From positions 53,624 to 117,623 of the forward strand of contig NZ_BQHI01000015.1 of the NCBI RefSeq assembly GCF_021603585.1: 64,000 nucleotides of DNA. The letters run 5' to 3'. This DNA comes from Pseudomonas sputi. GTDB taxonomy: Bacteria; Pseudomonadota; Gammaproteobacteria; Pseudomonadales; Pseudomonadaceae. Below the pieces are notes generated by a model that saw only the letters and a list, made by a program, of their open reading frames with translations, was not told the origin of the DNA and made no database searches. Made by a program: the position numbers and the translations under genes. Of the stretch, positions 1 to 8,995 are shown piece by piece (the first letter of the stretch is position 1; every line of letters starts with the position of its first letter).

Positions 1-65
1 AGATCGACCAGCAGACCATCACCGGAGTTGGAGGCACTGTAGCCATGCAAAATCGTTACGTTCAT
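1..65 (-). CDS. Polysaccharide pyruvyl transferase family protein (N-terminal fragment)
   Basis: Only the first 21 codons lie in the window; the gene runs off the left edge. The reverse strand from the ATG at 65 reads MNVTILHGYSASNSGDGLLV, which resembles the start of CsaB/WcaK-type pyruvyl transferases that add pyruvate ketals to exopolysaccharide sugars. It sits 14 bp downstream of the glycosyltransferase stop codon in the same direction, so it is probably the next gene of the exopolysaccharide operon. The family call rests on a short N-terminus and should be confirmed from the full gene. Confidence 0.6.
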   Translation of the reverse strand, partial: MNVTILHGYSASNSGDGLLVD

Positions 66-79
66 GAGCGGAGTTCTAC

Positions 80-1156
80 TTAATAAGAGGGAGCGGAATA
101 CACGTCGTAGGTCTGGCGGATCATCAACGCGGCGCTGAAACGCTCGCGAACGATGCGCCGGCCTTCGATGCCGAGCGCCGACAACGCAGGCTTCTGGATT
201 TTCTTCAGCCGATCGGCCAGCGCCTGGTGGTCACCGGCGGGGAACACGTAACCGGACACGCCATGGGTGACCAGTTCGGGCAACGACGTGCAGTCGCTGG
301 CAATCACCGGCAGGCCCAGCGCCATGCCTTCCAGCGGCACCATGGCAAAGCCTTCCCAGCGACTGGGGACGATCAGCGCATCGGCTTTCTGATACAGCGC
401 GTGCACCTCGGTTGGCGTCACCCAGGGCAGGTACTCCACCCCGTCCAGCGGCGGACACTCGACGACGTCCTCGTTCACCGCACTGCCCACCACCGTCAGT
501 TTCAGGTCACTGCGCTTTGCTTCGCTGTAGGCCTTGAGCAATACGTCGAAGCCTTTCTGGTAGTCGAGGCGACCGACGAACAGCAGATGAATGGGTGCCG
601 GATCAACCACCTTGCGTTCTTCATGCTTGTGATCGATGCCGTTGTAGATCAGCGTCATGCGCTGGCGCTCGATGCCAAATTTCGCCGCCTTGTCCAGTTC
701 GAACTGGCTGACGCAAATGATTTTGTCCGTGACCTTCTGCAGCACCCGTTCGATCCACGCATAGACTTTCTGCTTGATCGGCGAGCTTTCCATCAGGAAC
801 GAAAACGCATGCGGGCAGTAGACGATTTTCGGCTTGCGCCACGGCCGCAGGAGCACGCACACGCAACGGCCGATCACCCCGGAAAAAGTGCTGTGCAAAT
901 GCACCACGTCGGGTTTTTCCTTGAGCAGCACCCGCGCCAGTTGCCAGGCAAAACGCAGCAGCGACGGCACATTCCGTCCGCTTCGGGCGAAGGTGCGAAT
1001 CTGTTGTTCATCGATGCCGTGCAGCTCGTTCTTTTGGTCTAGCGGGACCAGATACACCAGCTCATAGCGCCCGTCTTCGGGAGCCGCCGAAATTGTGCGG
1101 ATGACCGTCGCCACCCCACCTTTGATCGTTTCCGCCACGTGCAGTATTTTTTTCAC
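80..1156 (-). CDS. GT4-family glycosyltransferase (exopolysaccharide assembly)
   Basis: A 358-residue retaining glycosyltransferase of the GT-B fold. The N-terminal half (MKKILHVAETIKGGVATVI) has the glycine-rich acceptor-domain loop. The C-terminal half carries LLFVGRLDYQKGFDVLL and the EX7E motif in WEGFAMVPLEGMALGLPVIA, which binds the nucleotide-sugar donor. It should act at the cytoplasmic face of the inner membrane on an undecaprenyl-linked repeat unit. It lies 41 bp downstream of the Wzc-like kinase gene and upstream of a pyruvyl transferase, so it belongs to the exopolysaccharide operon. Donor and acceptor sugars cannot be read from the sequence. Confidence 0.85.
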   Translation of the reverse strand: MKKILHVAETIKGGVATVIRTISAAPEDGRYELVYLVPLDQKNELHGIDEQQIRTFARSGRNVPSLLRFAWQLARVLLKEKPDVVHLHSTFSGVIGRCVCVLLRPWRKPKIVYCPHAFSFLMESSPIKQKVYAWIERVLQKVTDKIICVSQFELDKAAKFGIERQRMTLIYNGIDHKHEERKVVDPAPIHLLFVGRLDYQKGFDVLLKAYSEAKRSDLKLTVVGSAVNEDVVECPPLDGVEYLPWVTPTEVHALYQKADALIVPSRWEGFAMVPLEGMALGLPVIASDCTSLPELVTHGVSGYVFPAGDHQALADRLKKIQKPALSALGIEGRRIVRERFSAALMIRQTYDVYSAPSY

Positions 1157-1197
1157 AACCCACCCACTTTCATGCCTGTAAGGACCGTCGCTGAATT

Positions 1198-3420
1198 TCA
1201 GGACTGGTCGGACGCGTATTCGTAGTTGTAATAGCTGCCGTTGCCGTAATAGCTGGCCGCGCGCTTCTCGACGCCGTTGAACACCGCGCCTTTCAACTCA
1301 ATACCGTTCTGGGCGAAACGCCGAATCGTCATCTCGATCTCTTTGGCCGGATTCACCCCGAACCGCGCGACGATCAGGCTGATGCCGGCCTCGCGACCGA
1401 CAATCGCCGCATCGGTCACCGCCAGCAGCGGTGGCGTGTCGATGATCACCACGTCATAGCGCTCGCTGAGTTGCGCCAGCAGGTCGCGGAAATTGGCGTG
1501 CATCAACAGCTCGGAAGGGTTGGGCGGAACCTGACCACGGCTGATGAAATGCAGGTTGTCGACCTCGACCTTGTTGATCGCCTGATCGAGGGTGCAGCGC
1601 TTGACCAGCAGATCCGACAAGCCGTTGGTGATCGGCGTGTTCAGCGTTTTGTGCAGATGCCCCTTGCGCATGTCGGCGTCGATCAGCACCACGCGCTGCC
1701 CGCTCTGCGCCATGACCGCTGCGAGGTTGGAAGAGACGAAGGTCTTGCCGACCTGCGGGCTCGGGCCGGAAATCATGATGCGGTTGTTGGTCGAATCCAG
1801 CGCCGCGAAGTGCAGGCAGGTACGCAGGCTGCGGATCGATTCGATGGACAGGTCCGTCGGGTTGCGCAGGGCCAGCAGATACGCCGGCGTGTCCGCCGCG
1901 ACTTTGGCCCGGACTTTCTTGCTGTCCTCTTCCTGTTGCAGGGCGCTGTAGGGAATCGAAGCGTAGACCGGCAAGCCGAGCTGCTCGATGCCTTCCGGCC
2001 CTTCCAGCCCCTTGCTCAGGGATTTGCGCAACAGCACCAGCGCCACGCCGACGAAGGCGCCGAGGAAGGTGGCGATCAACACGATCAGGGCTTTTTTCGG
2101 TTTGACCGGGCTGGTCAGATCGACATCCGCCGTATCCACCAGGCGCACGTTGCCGACAGCGCCGGCGCGGACGATGTCCAGCTCCTGGGATTTGTTCAGC
2201 AACTGGGTGTAGATCTGCGAGGCGACTTCGACATCGCGGGTCAGGTTGAGCAGTTCCTGTTGTGTGGCCGGCAGGTCCTGAACCTTGCCTTCCAGCGAAC
2301 GCTGTTGCTGGGTCAATTCGCCAATCTGGGTCATCAGCGCGCGGTAGGCCGGGTGCTGTTTGGTGAACTTGCGGTCCATCTCCGCCTGTTGCAGTTTCAG
2401 CTCGGAAATCCGCGTTTCAAGCGCCACGGACTGACCGAGCACCGATTGGGTTTCCAGCGAGATGTTCACCGTTTTGCCGTGGGTCTGGTAGGCGTTGAGC
2501 GCGTCGCTGGCCTTGGCCAGATCGCGCTTGACCTGCGGTAACTGGCTTTGCAGGAACGCCAGGCTCTGCGCCGCTTCGGCCGAGGTGCGGCGCACGTTTT
2601 GATCCACGTACAGCGCGGCGATCTTGTTGAGGATCTTCACCGCTTCGGCCGCGTCGCTGCTGGCCAGGGCCAGACGGATGATCCCCGACTCCTTGCCTTG
2701 CTCGGAGATGTCCAGCGCGTCCTGATAGCCCTGAATGGTCACGATCCGTGGATAGCGCACCACTTCGAAACGGGTCCCGGGGTTGGCCAGCAGTTGCTCA
2801 ACCCGCCCTTCTACACCGTCCTGCGCAAAAGCTTCGCCCGCCACACCGTCGACCAGCAGGTTGTCGTTGTCGTCCAACAGCTGGAAACGATGTTGTTCGC
2901 CGGCGATCAACGTGAGTTTCTTGCCCAGCAGTTCTTTGGGCAGATTGAGCTTTGCAAACTCCAGACGCTCACCGCCCCAGGCGTAGCTGCTCAGGCCGAA
3001 ACGCGGCGGTGCGACGCTGAGTTCGGTCTCACCGCGAAAGCGACGAGCAAGAAAACCGCCAATCAGCGGGAAGGTGTTGGGGGTGACGTCGATGTCCAGG
3101 CGCAGATCGTCGACCGTTTTGCCGATCACCGCGCGGGATTTGATGATGCCGATTTCGGTCACCGACGGCGATTGCCCGCCGAGCATGCTGTTGAGGTCGG
3201 AAAAACCGAGCATGTCGTTCTTTTTCGGTTCGACCTGCACCAGTGCGTTGGCCAGATACACCGGCGTGGCCAAAATCGCATAGGCCACACCGGTCATCAT
3301 GAACGCGCCGGTGAACGCACCGATCAACCATTTCTGATCGATCAGGCTGCCGAAGATGCCGAGAAGATCAATACTGTCTTGATCGTTGTCGCGGGTGCCG
3401 ATTACTGACGGTAACTGCAT
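1198..3420 (-). CDS. Wzc-type polysaccharide co-polymerase / tyrosine autokinase
   Basis: A 740-residue BY-kinase. An N-terminal Wzz domain with a first membrane helix near residues 31-53 is followed by a periplasmic coiled-coil region and a second membrane helix near 445-465. The cytoplasmic kinase domain has Walker A (GPSPQVGKT, about residue 555), Walker A' (VVLIDADMRKG) and Walker B (VVIIDTPPLL). The C-terminus is a tyrosine cluster (YYGNGSYYNYEYASDQS) with six tyrosines, the usual autophosphorylation sites. In the family, cycles of tail phosphorylation and dephosphorylation control export and chain length of capsule or exopolysaccharide. It follows the phosphatase gene by 38 bp; the pair is the standard wzb-wzc arrangement. 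Confidence 0.93.
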   Translation of the reverse strand: MQLPSVIGTRDNDQDSIDLLGIFGSLIDQKWLIGAFTGAFMMTGVAYAILATPVYLANALVQVEPKKNDMLGFSDLNSMLGGQSPSVTEIGIIKSRAVIGKTVDDLRLDIDVTPNTFPLIGGFLARRFRGETELSVAPPRFGLSSYAWGGERLEFAKLNLPKELLGKKLTLIAGEQHRFQLLDDNDNLLVDGVAGEAFAQDGVEGRVEQLLANPGTRFEVVRYPRIVTIQGYQDALDISEQGKESGIIRLALASSDAAEAVKILNKIAALYVDQNVRRTSAEAAQSLAFLQSQLPQVKRDLAKASDALNAYQTHGKTVNISLETQSVLGQSVALETRISELKLQQAEMDRKFTKQHPAYRALMTQIGELTQQQRSLEGKVQDLPATQQELLNLTRDVEVASQIYTQLLNKSQELDIVRAGAVGNVRLVDTADVDLTSPVKPKKALIVLIATFLGAFVGVALVLLRKSLSKGLEGPEGIEQLGLPVYASIPYSALQQEEDSKKVRAKVAADTPAYLLALRNPTDLSIESIRSLRTCLHFAALDSTNNRIMISGPSPQVGKTFVSSNLAAVMAQSGQRVVLIDADMRKGHLHKTLNTPITNGLSDLLVKRCTLDQAINKVEVDNLHFISRGQVPPNPSELLMHANFRDLLAQLSERYDVVIIDTPPLLAVTDAAIVGREAGISLIVARFGVNPAKEIEMTIRRFAQNGIELKGAVFNGVEKRAASYYGNGSYYNYEYASDQS

Positions 3421-3458
3421 AAGTCTTTCTTACCATTCACTGAACTGAAGAATATTCA

Positions 3459-3899
3459 TCAACGCGCCAAGCGTTGCGCCCATGAGCTGACAGCATCTTC
3501 AATCAATGCATGGGCATGAATAAAAGCGGCCTGCCCCTGACGATACGGGTCCTGTATTTCTCGTTCGCTCTGCCACTTGCCCAGCAGAAACACTTTGCCC
3601 CTGGCGTGAGAGGCAATCTTCAGTACTTGATTAACATGTTGTTTTTCCATCACCAGAATCAGGTCTGATTCATTGACGATGTCCGCTGTCAGTTGCCGTG
3701 CCTTGAACCCTTCGGCACTGTGCCCGCGCTCTTCCAGCACCTGGCACGCGGTCGACTCCATGGCTTCGCCGACCCGCGCAGACAGGCCTGCGGAGGTCAC
3801 GCTGATCGCCGAGGGTGCCAATGCATTGCGCAACAGAAGTTCCGCTGTCGGACTTCGGCAGATATTGCCTACGCAAACGACAAGAATCTTTTTGAACAA
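3459..3899 (-). CDS. Low-molecular-weight protein tyrosine phosphatase (Wzb-like)
   Basis: A 146-residue LMW-PTP. The N-terminal P-loop CVGNICRS matches CX5R(S/T), with the nucleophilic Cys at residue 9 and Arg at 15. The acid/base loop is the DPY of IQDPYRQGQ. It should dephosphorylate the tyrosine tail of the adjacent autokinase. The start is a TTG at 3899, preceded by GGGAAAG seven bases upstream; no ATG fits the family N-terminus. It appears to be the first gene of the minus-strand exopolysaccharide operon, and the roughly 290-bp region upstream is shared with the divergent glycoside hydrolase. Confidence 0.92.
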   Translation of the reverse strand: MFKKILVVCVGNICRSPTAELLLRNALAPSAISVTSAGLSARVGEAMESTACQVLEERGHSAEGFKARQLTADIVNESDLILVMEKQHVNQVLKIASHARGKVFLLGKWQSEREIQDPYRQGQAAFIHAHALIEDAVSSWAQRLAR

Positions 3900-4189
3900 G
3901 GTTTACTTTCCCGTGTAATGTCAATCGGCCAACATGCCTTGCCAATTCGAATGAACCCGCAAGACCTTCCTTCACTCGGAAATAGATTCACCCTTAATAC
4001 CGGTGCATTAAGTACCACGGCCATTAAAAGTCCCCCAACCAGAATTACCGGACTAAAAATAACTGTGATTTTCAGGCGAGCGTTTTCCGACAAAAAATAA
4101 CATTCGTGCACTTAGTATCTTTATCGTCCTCAAAACCTGTGTAACGAGATAACTATTCGCTAGATGTCATTCTCATCAGGAGAGCCGAC
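3900..4189. promoter_or_regulatory. Divergent intergenic region between EPS operon and glycoside hydrolase
   Basis: About 290 bases, visibly more AT-rich than the flanking genes, with no convincing gene. It must hold the promoters of both the minus-strand exopolysaccharide operon and the plus-strand hydrolase. On the plus strand GCACTT (4108-4113), 16 bases, then TCAAAA (4130-4135) resembles the AlgU (sigma-22) consensus GAACTT-N16/17-TCnnA. I saw no clear JUMPstart/ops element on the minus strand. Confidence 0.55.
4108..4135 (+). promoter_or_regulatory. Candidate AlgU (RpoE-like) promoter of the glycoside hydrolase
   Basis: GCACTT and TCAAAA separated by 16 bases match the extracytoplasmic-function sigma AlgU pattern at five of six -35 positions and at the -10 core. 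A start near 4141 would leave a leader of about 49 nt. AlgU control is typical of exopolysaccharide and envelope-stress genes in pseudomonads. This is a pattern match only. Confidence 0.35.
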
Positions 4190-5131
4190 ATGAAATCAGC
4201 ACATCTCAAATATCTGGGTACCGCCTTGTTGATGCTCAGTGCTACCGCTCAAGTTCAGGCCAGTGCGTTGTTCCCGTCCTTGCCCGGCAGAACCATCGGT
4301 GTGCAGGTCAAGATCCAGAACTTCACCCCGGCCGACGCCGAGCAGATCAAAGCGGCCGGATTCAGTTTCGTGCGCTTCGGCGTGTGGAGCGACAGCCTCG
4401 GCGCCAAGGCCTACCAGAAACAGATCAGCGATGCCTTTGCGACGGCGCGGTCCGCCGGTTTGCCGGTGCTGATGACCGTACGCGCCACCAAACCGTTGAC
4501 CGGTGACCTGGCGAGCGCCGGTGAAGCCTTCGCCAACGCGGTGACCGGTCTGGAGCAAGCCTGGAGCACGCAACTGTTGGGCATCGAAATCTGGAACGAG
4601 CCGGACCTCGACACCTACTGGCCCACCGGAGACTTCAAAAACACTTTCGTGCCGTTCATGACGGCCATGTGCAAGACGCTGCAGGGCAAACCGCAATCGA
4701 CGCCTCTGGTGGGCTTCGGTTTTGCCCGCCCACCGACGGCCGGTTCCGCCTCGACCGTGGCCCTCAACAGCATCCTCGGCACGTATCCCCAGTGCCTGGA
4801 CGCCATTTCCTACCACCCTTACGGCATGACGGCGACGCAGATCAGCAACGCGCAGACCTTCATCCAGCAAAACTTCCGTCTGCCGGGCGTCATCAGTGAA
4901 TGGGGCATCTCGGCGCTCGCCTCCAACGGTGGGCCGGAAGGGCAAGCCAGTAAAATCTCTGCGTTCATCGCCGATGTTAAAAAACTCAACATTCCGCTGA
5001 CGTCGATTTATGAATGGAAGAACAGCGAGTCGGGCAGCAACGACCGGGAGAAGAATTTCGGCCTGCTGACCTCCGACGGCCAGCCCAAACCGGCCCAAAC
5101 GGCGGCCTCGATTCATTTGAACGCCGATTAA
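4190..5131 (+). CDS. Secreted PslG-like glycoside hydrolase (GH39/GH5-type clan A fold)
   Basis: A 313-residue protein with a Sec signal peptide (hydrophobic LGTALLMLSATAQVQASA, cleavage near residue 26). The rest fits a clan A (beta/alpha)8 hydrolase: IEIWNEPDLDTYW carries the Asn-Glu acid/base pair, and GVISEWGISA supplies the likely nucleophile Glu. This matches the layout of PslG, the periplasmic endoglycosidase encoded with Psl polysaccharide. It is divergent from the wzb-wzc operon, so it probably trims or releases that polymer or degrades misrouted chains in the periplasm. The start has the SD GGAGAG nearby. The GH family number is inferred from motifs; the substrate is unknown. Confidence 0.78.
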   Translation: MKSAHLKYLGTALLMLSATAQVQASALFPSLPGRTIGVQVKIQNFTPADAEQIKAAGFSFVRFGVWSDSLGAKAYQKQISDAFATARSAGLPVLMTVRATKPLTGDLASAGEAFANAVTGLEQAWSTQLLGIEIWNEPDLDTYWPTGDFKNTFVPFMTAMCKTLQGKPQSTPLVGFGFARPPTAGSASTVALNSILGTYPQCLDAISYHPYGMTATQISNAQTFIQQNFRLPGVISEWGISALASNGGPEGQASKISAFIADVKKLNIPLTSIYEWKNSESGSNDREKNFGLLTSDGQPKPAQTAASIHLNAD

Positions 5132-5249
5132 GGGGTGCAGCGGGTCAGTTGCTTTGAACCTGTGGTTCTTTTTGGCATCGTATTGATCGATAACGCACCC
5201 CGCCTTTCAAACAGCCGTTTTCAGGTTGTTGCCGCCGGGGCGCTCGATA

Positions 5250-5279
5250 CGCCGACATGCCCTTGAGTGGCTGTCGGCG
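5250..5279 (+). other. Stem-loop in the talB leader
   Basis: CGCCGACA (5250-5257) pairs with TGTCGGCG (5272-5279), extended inward by GCC/GGC. It ends 40 bases before the talB ATG and has no following T-run, so it is not a normal terminator. It may be an mRNA leader structure; no function is evident. Confidence 0.35.
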
Positions 5280-5319
5280 CTCGGGTAATGTCACCAGACC
5301 CATAGGACAGAGCACGCTC

Positions 5320-6246
5320 ATGACTTCCAAGCTGGAACAACTCAAACAGTTCACCACCGTCGTGGCCGACACCGGCGACTTCGAAGCGATTGCCCGGGTC
5401 AAACCGGTCGACGCTACCACCAACCCTTCCCTGCTGCTCAAGGCAGCCGCCATCCCGGCCTACGCCGAACTGCTGAACGCCAGTGTCGGCGACTGCAAGG
5501 GCGATGTCGGCCTGGCCAGCGACCGTTTCGGCGTCGCGGTCGGCCAGGAAATCCTCAAGGTCATTCCGGGGCGCATTTCCACTGAAGTGGATGCGCGTCT
5601 GTCGTTCGACCAGGACGCGGTGCTCAAACGCGCCCACCGCCTGATCGAGCTGTATGACAAGGCCGGCGTCGGCCGTGACCGCGTACTGATCAAGATCGCT
5701 TCGACCTGGGAAGGCATCCGCGCCGCCGAGATCCTCGAGAAGGAAGGCATCCAGACCAACCTGACCCTGCTCTTCTCCTTCGCTCAGGCCGCTGCCTGCG
5801 CCGATGCCGGCGTATTCCTGATCTCGCCGTTCGTGGGCCGCATCTACGACTGGTACAAGAAGGCCAACGGCAACGACTACACCGGTGCCGATGATCCGGG
5901 CGTGCAGTCCGTGACACGCATCTACAACTACTACAAGGCCAATGACTACAAGACCGTGGTCATGGGTGCGAGCTTCCGTAACCTCAGCCAGATCGAACAA
6001 CTGGCCGGCTGCGATCGCCTGACCATCAGCCCGGATCTGATCGAGAAACTGGCGGCCGACACCGGCAAGCTGGAACGCAAGCTCGCTCCGGGCCATGCCG
6101 GCGAAGCGCGCCTGAGCCTCAACGAAGCACAATTTCGCTGGTTGTCCAACGAGGACGCGATGGCCACCGAGAAACTGGCTGAAGGCATCCGTCAGTTTGC
6201 CCGCGACCAGGAAAAACTCGAGGCGCTGCTGCAAGCCAAGCTGTAA
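5320..6246 (+). CDS. tal: Transaldolase
   Basis: A 308-residue class I transaldolase of the non-oxidative pentose phosphate pathway, moving a dihydroxyacetone unit from sedoheptulose-7-phosphate to glyceraldehyde-3-phosphate. The Schiff-base lysine is in [16 protein letters not shown] (about residue 125), and the N-terminal [17 protein letters not shown] motif is typical. I use the ATG at 5320 ([11 protein letters not shown]) rather than the in-frame ATG 63 bases upstream, because it matches the family N-terminus and length. A strong terminator follows. In P. aeruginosa tal also sits beside rssC-rssB. Confidence 0.96.
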   Translation: MTSKLEQLKQFTTVVADTGDFEAIARVKPVDATTNPSLLLKAAAIPAYAELLNASVGDCKGDVGLASDRFGVAVGQEILKVIPGRISTEVDARLSFDQDAVLKRAHRLIELYDKAGVGRDRVLIKIASTWEGIRAAEILEKEGIQTNLTLLFSFAQAAACADAGVFLISPFVGRIYDWYKKANGNDYTGADDPGVQSVTRIYNYYKANDYKTVVMGASFRNLSQIEQLAGCDRLTISPDLIEKLAADTGKLERKLAPGHAGEARLSLNEAQFRWLSNEDAMATEKLAEGIRQFARDQEKLEALLQAKL

Positions 6247-6264
6247 TCGGTCAAGCACAAACGC

Positions 6265-6299
6265 AAAAAGGGCGAACCCTCACAGGTTCGCCCTTTTTT
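6265..6299. terminator. Bidirectional terminator between tal and rssC
   Basis: AAAAGGGCGAACC (6266-6278) and its complement at 6285-6297 form a 13-bp stem with a six-base loop, flanked by A and T runs. It can end transcription of both convergent genes. Confidence 0.85.
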
Positions 6300-6319
6300 G
6301 TGCCTCGCGGACTGGCTGA

Positions 6320-6802
6320 TCAGTGCCGTTCGAGGGCATTGACCAGGTCATGGAAGGCTTCGCGGTTGGAGTCATTCAGGCCCATGAGGATCTTGTGCGC
6401 TTCGAGCACCTTGATCCGCACCACCTCTTCGGATTGATCCTGATCCGGCAGGTCATCGAGGCATTCCGGGCACGGCACGGGATGGTTGACGATATTGAAC
6501 ACCTGCTCGAAACCCATCGACTGCAACAGACGGGTGATGTCCTCGTGGGTGGTGACCACGGTCGGCAGCAGGCCGACCTTCTGCCGCGACAGGATCGACA
6601 GCTTGGCCAGCAGGCCCAGCGTGGTGCTGTCGATGCTGCGGGTTTCGGTCAAATCGATCACGATCGCGTTGAAATTCAGCGCGGTGAAGATTTTTTCAAT
6701 AGTCGCATCCAACGCCGAACACAGGGTCAGGCGAACTTCACCGACGAACTTCAGGACGAAGGTGCCGTCCTGCTCGGCGAACTGGATTCTACCGGTACTC
6801 AT
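6320..6802 (-). CDS. rssC: STAS-domain anti-sigma factor antagonist RssC
   Basis: A 160-residue protein with a STAS domain in its first 100 residues. The loop TRSIDSTTLGLLAKL holds the serine (near residue 59) that is phosphorylated in SpoIIAA-like antagonists. In P. aeruginosa the ortholog next to tal works with RssB to modulate RpoS, which explains the symbol. The start is the ATG at 6802, whose A overlaps the stop codon of rssB (TGATG), so the two are translationally coupled. Downstream it converges on tal across a terminator. The kinase/anti-sigma partner is not in this window. Confidence 0.85.
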   Translation of the reverse strand: MSTGRIQFAEQDGTFVLKFVGEVRLTLCSALDATIEKIFTALNFNAIVIDLTETRSIDSTTLGLLAKLSILSRQKVGLLPTVVTTHEDITRLLQSMGFEQVFNIVNHPVPCPECLDDLPDQDQSEEVVRIKVLEAHKILMGLNDSNREAFHDLVNALERH

Positions 6803-7983
6803 CAAAGATTCCTGCTCAACACCAACAGGGCGATATCATCCGGCATCTCCCCTAGCGTGGCCAATCCAAAAACCTGCCGCAGACCATCCAGGCTGCCGCC
6901 CGCCGACTTCACCTTTTGCGGTAAAGCGGCTTCTTTCTCTTTGAGTGTGGGCTCTGGCAAAAGATCCAGAATGCCATCAGACATCAGCGTCAGGCTGAAC
7001 GTCGGTGGCAGCTCAAGCACGTGGTCTTCGTAGGTGGCTTCGTTGAAAAGCCCCACCGGCAGACCGCGCCCCTCGAGGTAGCGAACACTGTCAGGCGTGT
7101 ACAACACAGGCAACGGCAGATGGCCGCCGATGCTATAGGTCAACAAACCGGTCTCCTCGTCGATGACTCCACCGACCATTGTGACGTGTTTACCCAGCTT
7201 ACAACTGATCAGCCCGCGGTTGATATGACCGAGAACTTCCGAAGGCTTGAATTCCGGCAGCGTGCCATTGCGCTTGGATTCGAACAGCAAGCGCGTGGTC
7301 ATGAACTTCAACAGAACGGTGACGAACGCCGAAGAGGCGCCATGACCGGAAACGTCCGCCAGGTAGAACGCCACCCGGCGCTCGTCGACCCGGAAGTAGT
7401 CGACAAAATCACCCGACAGGTACAGCGACGGGATGATCTGGTGCGCGAACCTGAATTCATCGATGGCCCACGGACTTTCCGGCAGCATGTTCATCTGCAC
7501 CTGGCGACCGGCATTCTGGTCTTCCTGGAGCAGGTTCAGACTGGCTTCGAGTTCGCGGTTGGCCTTTTCCAGTTTCTCGCGGTAGCGCTGGTTTTCCAGC
7601 AGCAGGCGCGCACGATCCAGGGCCCGGCGCACGGAGTGCTCGAGCACGGCCAGATCTTCGAGAGGCTTGATCAGGTAATCCGCCGCACCCAGGCGCAGGG
7701 CCTCGACTGCGTCGTTCATCACGCCGGCGCCCGAGACCACGATCACCGGTGTCTGCGGCGACCGCTCAGTGACCTGACGGATGAGTTCGAGACCGCCCAT
7801 CTGCGGCATGCGCAGATCGCAGATGACCAAGTCGGGCGTGTCTTGCTCGAATACCTGAAGACCCTGCTGACCGTTACTGGCCTGCAAGACGCTGAAACCA
7901 CTGTCTTCCAAATAGGCCGCGAGGCTCGCGCGCACTACTTCGTCATCATCGATTATCAGCAGCGTGGCACTGGTTTTTGGCAT
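6802..7983 (-). CDS. rssB: Fused response regulator / PP2C serine phosphatase RssB
   Basis: A 393-residue protein. The N-terminal REC domain (residues about 7-120) has acidic pocket IDDDE, phospho-acceptor Asp56 in VICDLRMPQMGG and lysine in YLIKPLED. A coiled linker (about 125-165) joins it to a C-terminal PPM/SpoIIE-type phosphatase domain with SGDFVDYF, ADVSGHGASSAF and LMSDGILDLL metal-binding motifs. In the RssB family, phosphorylation of REC switches the phosphatase, which dephosphorylates the STAS partner (RssC, next gene, one-base overlap) and so tunes RpoS-dependent stress responses. Confidence 0.9.
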   Translation of the reverse strand: MPKTSATLLIIDDDEVVRASLAAYLEDSGFSVLQASNGQQGLQVFEQDTPDLVICDLRMPQMGGLELIRQVTERSPQTPVIVVSGAGVMNDAVEALRLGAADYLIKPLEDLAVLEHSVRRALDRARLLLENQRYREKLEKANRELEASLNLLQEDQNAGRQVQMNMLPESPWAIDEFRFAHQIIPSLYLSGDFVDYFRVDERRVAFYLADVSGHGASSAFVTVLLKFMTTRLLFESKRNGTLPEFKPSEVLGHINRGLISCKLGKHVTMVGGVIDEETGLLTYSIGGHLPLPVLYTPDSVRYLEGRGLPVGLFNEATYEDHVLELPPTFSLTLMSDGILDLLPEPTLKEKEAALPQKVKSAGGSLDGLRQVFGLATLGEMPDDIALLVLSRNL

Positions 7984-8258
7984 GTGGGCAAACGGCGCCA
8001 GAATTAGGTTGGCGTAGCAGGCGGGGCAACGGCCCGGCGCAGACTACTGGATTCGCTTTCTAGCCTCTCTGCTGCACCGCTTCGGAGCATTTGCCCCGCA
8101 CACGGTTGCACCAGAGGTGCCCTTCTAAGGCGCAGACGGTACTCCCATCCTTCGAGCGTTTCAAGCATGCGCCGATGCTCGCTTGGAGACTTTGTTTGTC
8201 AAATCACTCGCAGTTATAAGAACGGCTTCGACCGTAACCCAATCATTGGTCGCGTCCA
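7984..8258. other. Intergenic region upstream of rssB, downstream of mlaA
   Basis: About 275 bases with no convincing gene on either strand. It presumably carries the rssBC promoter, and the mlaA terminator lies at its right edge. I see no tRNA, small-RNA terminator or strong repeat. Confidence 0.5.
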
Positions 8259-8283
8259 TAAAAAAGGCGACCTCGCGGTCGCC
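8259..8283 (-). terminator. Terminator of mlaA
   Basis: GGCGACC (8266-8272), loop TCGC and GGTCGCC (8277-8283) form a stem. On the minus strand it is followed by a six-base U-tract (8265-8260). Confidence 0.8.
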
Positions 8284-8305
8284 CATTTCTGCCGATCAGT
8301 CGCGA

Positions 8306-8995
8306 TCAGAAATCGTCTTCGACCTGCCCGTCCTTGACCTTGAACTCGCGGTTCTGCAGGTAGGCGTTGCGGATGAAGGTGTACTTGTCGCCGCTGATCA
8401 GCTTCTCGCTCGACAGCAGGCTGGCGCGGGTGTCGACGATGTTCAGGCCGAAAATCGAGTTACGCACCGGCACATCGTTGATGTAGCGATACGGGCCGGT
8501 GAAGCTGTCGACGTACTTGGACGGCGCATCGCGCAGCGTGCTCGGGCCCATCAGCGGCAGCATCACGTAAGGACCGCTGCCGACGCCCCAGTAGCCGAGG
8601 GTCTGGCCGAAGTCTTCGTCGCTGCGGGTCAGGCCCATCTTGGTTCCGACGTCGAAGAAACCGAGCAGGCCGAAGGTGGTGTTGAAGATCAGGCGAGCGG
8701 TGTCGACGCCAGCGGCGGCCGGTTTGGCCTGAAGAATGTTGTTCGCCAGGTTGGTGACATCACCGACGTTGCGGAACATGTTGTGGATGCCGTCTTCCAG
8801 GAATTGCGGAGTAACAAATTCGTAGCCCTGCGCCAAAGGCTTCAGCGCATAGGTATCAACGAAATCGTTGAACTGGAAAATCGGACGGTTGACGCTTTCC
8901 CAAGGGTCTTCTTCCGTTGCGGCCTGAGCGGCGAACGGCACCAGCATCACGCTGGCACATACACAAAGCTGAGCAAGAGGATGGCTCCAGCGCAT
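8306..8995 (-). CDS. mlaA: MlaA (VacJ) family outer-membrane lipid-asymmetry protein
   Basis: A 229-residue VacJ/MlaA family protein. It contains DPWESVNRPIFQFNDFVD and GYWGVGSGPYVMLPLMGPST, which are characteristic of MlaA. In the Mla pathway it removes mislocalised phospholipids from the outer leaflet of the outer membrane and hands them to MlaC and MlaFEDB. The N-terminus has a cleavable signal (ASVMLVPFAAQA-ATEED) but no clear lipobox at the cleavage point, so unlike E. coli MlaA it may not be lipidated. It is transcribed alone, with a terminator right after it. In P. aeruginosa it is likewise near rssB. Confidence 0.92.
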   Translation of the reverse strand: MRWSHPLAQLCVCASVMLVPFAAQAATEEDPWESVNRPIFQFNDFVDTYALKPLAQGYEFVTPQFLEDGIHNMFRNVGDVTNLANNILQAKPAAAGVDTARLIFNTTFGLLGFFDVGTKMGLTRSDEDFGQTLGYWGVGSGPYVMLPLMGPSTLRDAPSKYVDSFTGPYRYINDVPVRNSIFGLNIVDTRASLLSSEKLISGDKYTFIRNAYLQNREFKVKDGQVEDDF

